Below are positions 55,806 through 64,000 of a DNA stretch of 64,000 nt, in pieces. A model generated the notes under the pieces. It was not told where the DNA came from. It ran no database searches and worked only from the letters and a program-made list of their open reading frames with translations. Origin of the DNA: Miscanthus floridulus (Eukaryota; Streptophyta; Magnoliopsida; Poales; Poaceae); contig NC_089581.1 of NCBI RefSeq assembly GCF_019320115.1, positions 67,980,166-68,044,165 of the forward strand, written 5' to 3'. A program made the translations under genes and the position numbers. Position 1 is the first letter of the stretch, and each line of letters begins with the position of its first letter.

Positions 55806-58800
55806 GTCTTTAGGTGACGCTCGACCCTAGCAACAGCGGGGGGTCGGGCCTCAATCGGGGGGCTAATAAGAGCATACCTATCCGGTAGACATTCTCTACG
55901 CCTGGCCCTCTCTCATGTTAAGACCCAAAAGCGAGGTTTGTAGTAACAAACCCTGAGTATAACTAGTCAAACTACGAGAAACCTACGCCCCCGGTGGCTA
56001 CGGAGCCTTTGCTCACCATCGTGATCAGAGTTTTTCTCCGCATCTTGGGCTTTTTGGCCTTAGCTATGGCAAAAGTCGGTGTGCATCTAAGAGTATATCC
56101 ACCTGGCAAACATTTATGTGTGTCCAACTCCCTCTCATGTTAAGACCTAGGAGCTAGGGCTGTGGGAACAGACTCTGAGTATAACTGGTCGGACTGCGAG
56201 AAACCTACGCCCCAGTGGCTACGACGCCTTTGCTCACCAGCGTGATTAGAGTCCATTCACCCATACCCCAAGCTTCACGGCCACAATGATGGAAAGGGTC
56301 AGAATGCACTAACCTTTTTATACAAAAGAGGGGAGAAAGGCTAAAAAAGTTGTTTGGCCATAATGAGATTTAAGAGCTTGTCCATTTATTACAAGTTCGC
56401 CGCCGGGCTTATCTGCCTAACTAAATTCTTGCGCAGGATGTTCTCATCCTCTATCTCTGTAGGTAAGTCCTATCCCAGCAGGTAACACAAGTCGATTAGA
56501 CAGCTTGGCCGCTGCCAAGGGATGGGTAGGGAGCATCAGGATGCCCCGCGAGGGTTATGCCGACCCTATCGCGAATGACGGACCCAGACTCCACTCGAAC
56601 ATGTCCAGAAAGAGCCCTCTGAACCCATCACTCATGCCATCAAGGTATGTCTTGTGCCAGCTGGTCGCCCTTAATTTACACATGTTTTCTCTTATCAATT
56701 TCGCTATTGAGCCCTCGACCCCAGCAACGGCAAGGGGTCAGGTCATGCTCGGGGGCTGGCCAGAGTGTCTATTCGGTAGACATTCTAGATGCCCAACCCC
56801 TCTCTCATGCTAAAACCTAAAGGCAAGTTGTACAGACACAAACTCTGAGCAAAACTAGTCAGACCGCTAGAAACCTACGCTCCAGCGGCTACGGCATTTC
56901 TGCTCACCAGCATGATTAGAGTTTTTGTCCCCGCACCCTGAGCTTTAGCCTCTGCCTTCTTGGGAAGGGTTTGAAGGAGCTCCCCTATGGAATCTCCACC
57001 AAGGAGGGGCCAGCGGGCCACCCAAATCGATTGAATGATTTAGGCCACTGCCAAGAGACGGGTCAACTTTACTTTACGCACATTTATTTCGCTATCGAGC
57101 TCCCAACCCCAGCAACAGCAAGGGGTCAGGCCTCGCTCGGGGGCTAGCAAGAATATCTATTCACTAGACATTCTTTATGCCTGACCCCTTCTTGCATTAA
57201 AAAACTAGAAGTGAGGTGTGCGGAAACAAACTCTAAGAAAAACTGGTCGGACCGCTAGAAACCTACGCCCCAGCGTCTATAGCGTTTCTGCTCACCAGCG
57301 TGATCAGAGTCTTTGTCTTTGCACCCCGAGCTTTAGCCTCCTCCTCCCCTAGAAGGGTTTGGAGGGGCCTACCTATGGGATCTCCATCGAGGAGAGGCCC
57401 GCAGGTCACCCAAGTCAATCGAACGGCTCAGGCCATCGCTGAGAGACGGGTGGGAAAAAATAGGATGATCTATGCAGGTTACGCCAACTCCGTCGTGAAT
57501 GATGGACCTGGACCACACACAGGCATATTCTGGTAAGAACTCCTCGAACCCGTCACTCGAGCCATCGAGGTAACTTTACCAACCCCCGCTTTACTTTTTC
57601 CAGTACATGAGCATTTGTTCATACATTCATTCATACGTTCATTCATACATTCATCTCATACATCGAAGCATTGCATATGCATTCATGCATTTGTTCATAC
57701 ATACATTCATGCGTTCATTCATACATTCATCTCATACATCCAAGCATTGCATATGCATTCATGCATTCATTCATACATACATTCATACATACATTCATTC
57801 ATACATTCATCCATACATCCAAGCATTGCATATGCAGTTATTGCATCACAATGCTTCACGTCGCATCACAAAGCGGTAGTCGTCTCATTCGACATGAGCG
57901 GCGATCGACCGAGGTTTGAAGGTCGGCCCGTGAAGGGCTCGAGGCTGCCTTGCATAAATAGAGCCAAGGGAGAAAAACTTAAATGAGCCCGAGCAGCCTT
58001 GCCCGACCCCACTCAAAAGTGGACAGGGACATCTAGACATTTCTCGTTTGATCCTAACCTCGAGCCAAGCCCATAGAATCTCCATTGAGGGGAGGCCAAC
58101 GGGCCACCTGAGTCGCTCTTTGGAGTAACACAGGCATCTACCAGGAGGTGGGTTAAGGAGCAGTGGAATGCCATATGAGGGCTATGTCGACCCCATCAGT
58201 GGATGACGGACCCAGATTCCACTCAAACATGCATGTTAGCGAGCTCACCGAGCACGGCACTCAAGCCATCGAGGCAAGTGTCATTAGCTCTGCCCCTCCG
58301 GTTGTGGTAACTAAGGATAGGGTGATGCATGAAACACGACCAACCCCTACCAAGCCCCACAGGGCTCAAGGGCTCGAGCCGCCTGACCCTAAATTGGGAG
58401 ACCGGGGTTCAAAGGCTGGCCCGCAAAGGGCCCAAAGCCACCTCACGTCGAACAAGAGCTAGGGGAGAAAACACAGATGAGCCCTAGCGGCCTTCACCCG
58501 ACCCACCTAGAAGCAGATAGGGTTATCTCAACCTTCTCGTTCGATCCTAACCTCCAGTAGAGCCCACAGAATCCCCATTAAAGGGAGGCCATCAGGCCAC
58601 CTGAGTCACCCTTTGGAATGGCTCGGGCATATGCTGGAAGGCGGGTTAAGGAGCAGTGGGATGCCCCACATGAGCTTTGCCAACCCCATCACAAAATGAT
58701 GGATCTGGATTCCACTTGAATATGCTCGTTAGCGAGCTCACCGAGCGCGTCACTCGAGCCATCGAGGCAAGTGATGTTAGCTCAGCCCCTTTGGTTGCAG

Positions 58801-59240
58801 AAACTATGGATAGGGCAACGATCACAAATATGTGCCAACCCTTGATCAGACCCCTGCTACATATGGAGGCTTAAGGAAAGTTAGACTCGCATGGAGATCG
58901 AACATGTGGTCGTAGAACGATGGCTCAGAACCTAGGGAGGGAGTACATGCAAACACAAGAGACATTTTCTCCTACTAATTTCGCTATCCTCTCCATGATC
59001 TTTAGTGACACTCGAACCCAGCAACGGCAAGGGGTCGGATCTCACTCGGGGGCTAATAAGGGTATAAATACACCCTTTCTGAAATAATCACCATGCCTAA
59101 CCTCTTCCTCACATTAAAAACCTAGTGGCAAGGTTCGTGGAAACAAACGATTGAGCATGGCAGGTCGGACTACGAGAATCCTACGCCTCGGCGGCTACGA
59201 CACTCTTGCTCACCAACATGATTAGAGTTTTCCTCCTACA
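55800..59240 (+). repeat. Composite diverged repeat array in the 3' region
   Basis: Type A units contain AGCAACGGCAAGGGGTCGG, a CTCTCTCATGTTAA-like block, and GAGAAACCTACGCCCCAG followed by TGATCAGAGT. They begin near 55815, 56105 (partial), 56715, 57105 and 59015. Type B units contain AGGATGCCCCGCGAGGG, ATGACGGACCCAGATTCCAC and GAGCCATCGAGG. They occur near 56530, 57450, 58165 and 58655; the last two belong to a block of about 490 bp duplicated side by side. No gene is supported here. Confidence 0.75.
57614..57835. repeat. CATTCATA microsatellite with about 77-bp higher-order unit
   Basis: Runs of CATTCATA, CATACATT and related tetranucleotides are punctuated by AAGCATTGCATATGCA at 57666, 57742 and 57821 (spacing 76 and 79 bp). 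All three forward frames stay open and give Ile/His/Ser-rich peptides, a product of repeat composition. Confidence 0.92.
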
Positions 59241-59411
59241 CCTTGGGCCCTACAGTCTTAACAAATGGAAGGGTCAGAGCACATGAACCCCTTTTCACAC
59301 ATAAAAGGGAGAAAAAACAATTTCGATCAAATAAAACAAAATGATAAGTTTTGTTTGGATAGTACAGAGGGGTCAGAGCTTTTTGGCTTGTTACATGAAT
59401 GATTACCCGAC

Positions 59412-62400
59412 CTATCTAACTAAGTAACCCCTCCAGGGGAGAACTATGTTTTCTATTCTGTCCGACAGGTCTTGTGAAAGGGGAGCCACCACCGTCTCCA
59501 TCTCCTCTAGCTCGTGGGCTTCATAGCCAGGTGTGAAGCCGTGGCTCATCGTCTCTAGGTTGATGTTGTCCCCGTAATGAGAATGAGCAATTGTGAAGGA
59601 TTGATTAACCCTAGCGCGAAGGGTGTTCCTCTCAAGTTGGTTCACCCGCATTGTGATCTCGATGGCATGGGCCACGAGCGAACTGGTCCCCTCTGACTAC
59701 ACCACCTCAAGGTCATCGTAGACCACTCCAAGGGCGACGCTCAGGATATCGAGCTCGTCGCTCTCTACCTAAAGGTTCCTCCTCACCTCGGCGAGGTCTG
59801 TGGCTAGCCCAATAGAGATGCTCTCGGCCTCTAGCCTCTAGGCTATCGTGTTTCCAAGCTCAGCCTGGAGGGAGCTGACCCTCTATTGTGCGTCATTGCG
59901 CACTTGGTAGGCCTAGTCATGCTCTCAGATGGCCTGGTCGTGCTCCTCGTGAGCCATGCCTCGCTCAGAGTGAAGCCTCTCTATGGTTTGGAGCAGCTCG
60001 TCCCACTCCTTGAGCAGCTAGGTGACCACCACGGCATCTAGACTTGCCCTCTTCTCTAGGGCCACAAGCTTGTCCTCGGCTCCCAGCTTCAGCTCTCACT
60101 CCTTCTCTACCTCGGCCTAGAGGTCAAGGATCCGCTAGCAGGTCTCGACGTCCTTCTAGAGCAGCTCATCCTGCTCCTTCCTAACCTTGGTAGCCTCCTC
60201 ATTGTCCTTTCGCAATCTCACCAATAGGGCCTTGAACACCCTCTAGGCCTCGTTCGCATGCCAACAGGCCTCGACCACCCGTGACCGAAGATGATCTGCC
60301 TTCTTGATGAGGGGAGTTAGCTTGGCCACCATCTACTGGGCGGCAACAACCTAAGCAGTCACCTCCCCACGTAGCCATGCCTCCTCGCTGAGGCGGTCCT
60401 AGTTTTCCTTCTACTTGCGAAGGAACCAAGACTTCCCCTGGCTAAGAGCGATAAGGGACTGTAGGAAGACAATGGTTAGGATACAAGAAAGCATATAGAA
60501 AAGGAAAAAAATGTGAGAAGCAGGATCAATCAAATACCCAGCCAGTGGGAACAACAACGTCATCTAAGGCACCCTGGGCATGGTCCAGAGCTTCAAGCAC
60601 AGACACGACTCCCACGTCGAGGCTCTCCCGCTTCGTGCTCTCGGCGTCGTCGTCGAGGGTGAAGAGCGTCGACGCCGGGCCCTATAGATTTGTCCATCGG
60701 AGTAGGGGCTCTCCCTACATAGGCAAGTCGCCGCCCACCGATGTCAGGGCCAGAGATGACTCCTCACCAGCTCCAAGCACCGTCGAGCCCTCTCACCATG
60801 ACATTCCCATCGAGACACCCCCTCCGGCGATGGAAGGAGTCAGTGGTACAGGTGTCGACCTCTCTCCTAGCACCATGATGTCTGAGGACCCCCTCGCCCA
60901 TGTTCCCCTCCTTCCGGCCCATGCCAGACTCCATCGCCTAGGCTACCGACGGCGCGGGTCGCGTCGGTACCTTAGGCGTCACCACGATAGCGCCCCACTG
61001 TGACCCACCTATCACAACTGCCACCACCTCCACCTGCATTGGCAGGATCATGACCGTCTGTGTTGCACCCACCACGGTCGGCGTCATGAGCGCAGTCGGC
61101 AGCCCTGTTTGCCTCGTCGTTGGCAGTGGTATCACCACCATCGCTGGCTGCTCGGTGACCTCCAAAGGCACCCCTTGGGCCCCCCATGTCCACCATCATA
61201 TTGGCACTGCTCCCACCCAAAATGGGCACAACACGAGCCAACGACTGTCGCCTCGCTTGAAGGGTAACGCTCTTCTTTGGTGCCAACGCCAAAGGATTAC
61301 GTTGCCTCCCGACGCTGCAAGAAATGAAAAACATAAGTCACGATGAAATCCACCAAAAATAGAGGAAGCAAAGGAACTAATAACTTACCTTAGTGCCATT
61401 GGGTGGCATATACATTGGGGGGGGCGAACCCTTGACCTCTACTTTGCCTCATCGGGGTGAGGTCGCTTCGAGCCCGCCCCCTGATCCTAGGTAGAGGGGC
61501 TCACTCCCCTTGACTCTTGGGGTGCGACAGCGGAGCCACCCACCTCCGTTGGCATCTTAGGCACAGCGGTAGAGCCGCCCGCCCCTATTGACTCCTAAGG
61601 GAGGCCAATGGTATGTCCCACCTCCATTGGCTCCCCGGACGTACCCTCACCTCTGTGGAATAGAAAGGGTCCTAACTCCTGCAAGGGCAAACCACTACCT
61701 ATCAGTGCATCTTCGTTCTCTAGGATGCCCCACTCGATATCATCAGCTACCTCATCGTTGTCGCCATCATCATCATCGTCATCACTGTCGGTGTCCTCCC
61801 CCTGTTCCCTCGCTTGCAGCTTCCACTACCTTTTCCTCCTCTTGTCATCCTTCGCCTTCCTCAGTCACTCGCCCTTGGCGCGATTCACCACCCTCATAGA
61901 TGAATACCTTGGCAATAGAGCCGGGTGATCCATAAAGATAAGGTCCCTCAGCTGGTCCCATCCCCCTCAAAGTGAGTATCAAGAGGTCGGGAAATCAACT
62001 AAAGAAAAGACACGAAAAGGGAAAACTTACGAAGACGACATGACCTGGCTCCGTCTCATCGAAGGATGCACTGGCACCAGATAAATGAAGTCAAGGGGGG
62101 CGCTCGCATCATCCTGTGAAGGCTCCATCACCTCATTGATGTGTTGCGCGATCTCAGAGTTGGAGAGCACCCCCTTGGTAAGTGTCGTTCCATCGAACGA
62201 TGCCTCGGGCACCATCGTGTATAGCAGGAGCGCGCGCATCATCAACGACGCCACCCTCCTTGCATGGTACACCCCGATAACGCCTGACCCCTTCAGGGTG
62301 TTCTCCTTAAGGATGTGGATGGCGACGATGTGGTCCTGGATCTTTCTCTTGTCCTTCTCCGGGATGCCCCACTTCCTCTATGACTCCAGGGCCTCCTCGA

Positions 62401-62946
62401 TCAGGCGCCCGATGAACACCGGTAGGACGACGACGGCGTCATTCTTGAGGTAGAACCACTGCAAGTGCCACCCCTTATTGGATGTCAACAGCTGCATCGG
62501 CGGGTACTCGTCGACCCGATTGTTTTGGAGCTAGATGCCGACGCACCCCATCGGCATGTGCAGCTCATGCCTGCTGCTTTTCTCCTCTTCTTCTGGAGGG
62601 TGATGGTGAAGAAGTACCTCCAGAGATTGAAATGGGGGCTGATCCCTAGGAATCCCTCACATAGGATGACGAACACCGCCATGTGCTGGATCCCATTAGG
62701 ATTGAGGTGCTACAGCTCAATCTTGTAGTAGTGCAGCAGCCCCCAAAGAAATCTATGGATGGGGGTAGCAAACTTGTGCTCATGGAAATGCGTGAATGAC
62801 ACCACGTAGCCATTGGGCGGTGATGGCAGATCCTCCTCACCAGGCAGCAGGTACCCCTCAGCCGAGGTCCGTGCATAGAGAAGGCTGCAACGGATGAGGC
62901 CCTCCATACGCTGGAAGGTGATGTCAGAGCAGCACCATAGATCCAT
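59412..62946 (-). pseudogene. Antisense multi-exon gene in zeon-like element, gypsy-type transposon domain plus coiled coil
   Basis: Read on the minus strand from 62946 (MDLWCCSDITFQRMEGLIRC): PIHRFLWGLLHYYKIELQHL, NPNGIQHMAVFVILCEGFLG and ISPHFNLWRYFF are clearly homologous to 39095-39235 in the other Tat element. They represent the same putative gypsy-type transposon domain. Next come a continuation (YHARRVASLMMRALLLYT, about 62270) and a Pro/Thr/Ser-rich acidic region (61900-60550). A long coiled coil with many in-frame TAG stops follows (60470-59700, for example VESDELDILSVALGVVYDDL). The stop is at 59412 after LPWRGYLVR. It reads opposite to gag. Function is unknown. Confidence 0.72.
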
Positions 62947-63785
62947 TAGAAGATGGGGGCAGGTGGATATGAGCTCGACGACGATGAGGACGCGGATGCA
63001 GGAAGCCTAGGCGGTTGGCGACGGCGGTGGCAAATATGAAGGCAATGTATGAAGCCCGGGGGGTGAACCCTTTGATTTTATAGGGGCGACAGGCATGAGG
63101 AAACTAACCACCTCCCTAGATCTCCATGCCTACCATGATCTGCCACAACATCATGCTACGGGATATGCACACGCAATCTCTATCCGTTCTCTTAGAAAAC
63201 TCATCATATGTTTTGCCTCTCTAGACGGGTCACGACTCATCGCAAGTGTAAGGATTATGGATCTAAAAACACCTCTATGACCCGTCTAGGCTCAGGAGCT
63301 CAAAGGTTGGCCCATCGATGGGTTCGACAACCACTCCGGGCACCTACAAGGTAAGGAAGTAGAAAGGGGTGGGTCTGCTAACGACCAGCACCCAAGCGCA
63401 CAAGCACTATGGGCATCCTGGCCCACATTCGAGTCTCAGCCGGATATGATCCATGGTTTTCTCCTAAGGAAGGCAGAGAGCCCTCAGGATCGGTCGAACG
63501 GACCCGAGAACTATATGGATTGACCGCTGAGAATCTAGAGTCGGTCACCATCTGGCCGTAGCCAGATCCCCACAAATGGGATACCGGGGCCCCAATCAGA
63601 AAAGACCTTTTTCCAACCCATCAAATCTCATGGCCATACTCGCGAAGGGCCTAGTCTCGACCAAAGGGAACCACCGTTCCTAGGTTACGTCATGGGCTAT
63701 AGAAGAAGGCCAAAGCCCTTAGAGTCCTCCCATTTGGAAAAGCCTCCGAAGGAGTATTCTACTCCTTCGAAGGCTCAGGGGCTAC
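62947..63785. other. Tail of the zeon-like element, no gene recognised
   Basis: Upstream sequence of the antisense gene and the region before the 3' LTR. A TATA-like TTGATTTTATAGG lies near 63070. The last bases before the LTR, GAAGGCTCAGGGGCTAC, are a weak polypurine tract. Confidence 0.4.
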
Positions 63786-64000
63786 TGTCGGGGACCAATA
63801 CTATGGTACCCGAAGATGAGGGGCTAATAGTCATTATACGTTAATCCATCCATGCAATCAAAGGTGCGACTATAGCTCCAACCAACACGGAGGCCGTGGG
63901 CTCTGCCTCGCCTGACCTCTAGCACAGGCTCTGCCTTGCCCGACCCTAAGGTCATGCGATCCGCCTCGCCCGACCTTTGGGTTTAGGCTCCGTCTCGCCC
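63786..64000 (+). repeat. Zeon-like element 3' LTR, cut by the window end
   Basis: TGTCGGGGACCAATACT and the following 200 bp align to the start of the 5' LTR (53297) with scattered substitutions and enter the same GCCTCGCCCGACC array. Confidence 0.88.

Larger units (their letters stand above)
53297..64000 (+). mobile_element. Non-autonomous Tat-lineage Ty3/Gypsy element (cinful/zeon-like), 3' end outside window
   Basis: The 5' LTR (53297-54542) starts TGTCGGGGACCAAT and ends ACACTAACA; the 3' LTR starts identically at 63786. A primer site follows at 54544. Gag remnants (54599-55480) are joined directly to the C-terminal end of integrase (55480-55805), so protease, RT, RNase H and the catalytic part of integrase are gone. 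A long repeat-rich region and an antisense gene (62946-59412) fill the rest. The LTR type resembles grass cinful/zeon elements (recalled), where zeon is also a pol-less partner. Such copies move only with proteins supplied by relatives. Confidence 0.8.

Noticed and set aside
57607..57986. Three overlapping Ile/His/Ser-rich ORFs
   Set aside because: They are generated by the CATTCATA repeat, which lacks stops in all forward frames.
60545..61346. Plus-strand ORF of 152 codons and neighbouring minus-strand ORFs
   Set aside because: Shadow frames of the GC-rich linker of the antisense gene; no recognisable domain.

Overview
This 64 kb window is intergenic chromatin of a grass, most likely Panicoideae/Andropogoneae (the Saccharum, Miscanthus, Sorghum and Zea group). 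That placement rests on recalled repeat types and is not proven here. I found no intact host gene. Nearly all of the window is transposable elements nested inside each other, and every recognisable element gene is broken by stop codons.

Layout. (1) The base layer is a large CACTA (En/Spm-type) DNA transposon on the minus strand. Its right terminus is at 50241 (terminal CACTACGTGAAAACGG read on the minus strand); its left end lies beyond position 1. Its remains are 1-2103, 25296-36470 and 49770-50241. They include a tnp2-type transposase (35913-32489) and a second gene with a C48/Ulp1-like protease domain (27040-25301, continuing at 2103-1). (2) That second gene is interrupted by a solo LTR (2104-25295, duplication CTAGT). 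(3) The solo LTR is interrupted by a Ty3/Gypsy chromovirus of Tekay/Del type (3907-25159, duplication GTAGG). (4) The Tekay element is interrupted by a younger Ty3/Gypsy element, probably of the CRM chromovirus lineage (8893-16413, duplication AAGTG). (5) Between the CACTA promoter end and its transposase sits an older Tat-lineage Ty3/Gypsy element on the minus strand (36471-49769).

Beyond the CACTA end is about 3 kb of flank (50242-53296) with a hAT-like MITE (51493-51953), a possible SINE and a Stowaway-like fragment. From 53297 to beyond the window is a second Tat-lineage element (cinful/zeon-like LTR, plus strand). It has lost almost all of pol: a gag remnant is joined directly to the tail of integrase.

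Most notable observations. The Tekay element has a separate 329-codon ORF upstream of gag whose first 21 residues closely follow the histone H3 tail, keeping the K4 and K9 positions. Both Tat-lineage elements carry a multi-exon antisense gene of one family (gypsy-type transposon domain plus coiled coil). A near-palindrome of about 640 bp lies inside the CACTA. The pol frame of the CRM-like element runs about 103 codons into its 3' LTR. Premature stops across the window are mostly TAG, as expected from deamination of methylated CAG.

The genes of each element would once have worked together (gag capsid, protease, reverse transcriptase/RNase H, integrase; or transposase plus accessory protein). 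In these copies none is a continuous reading frame.
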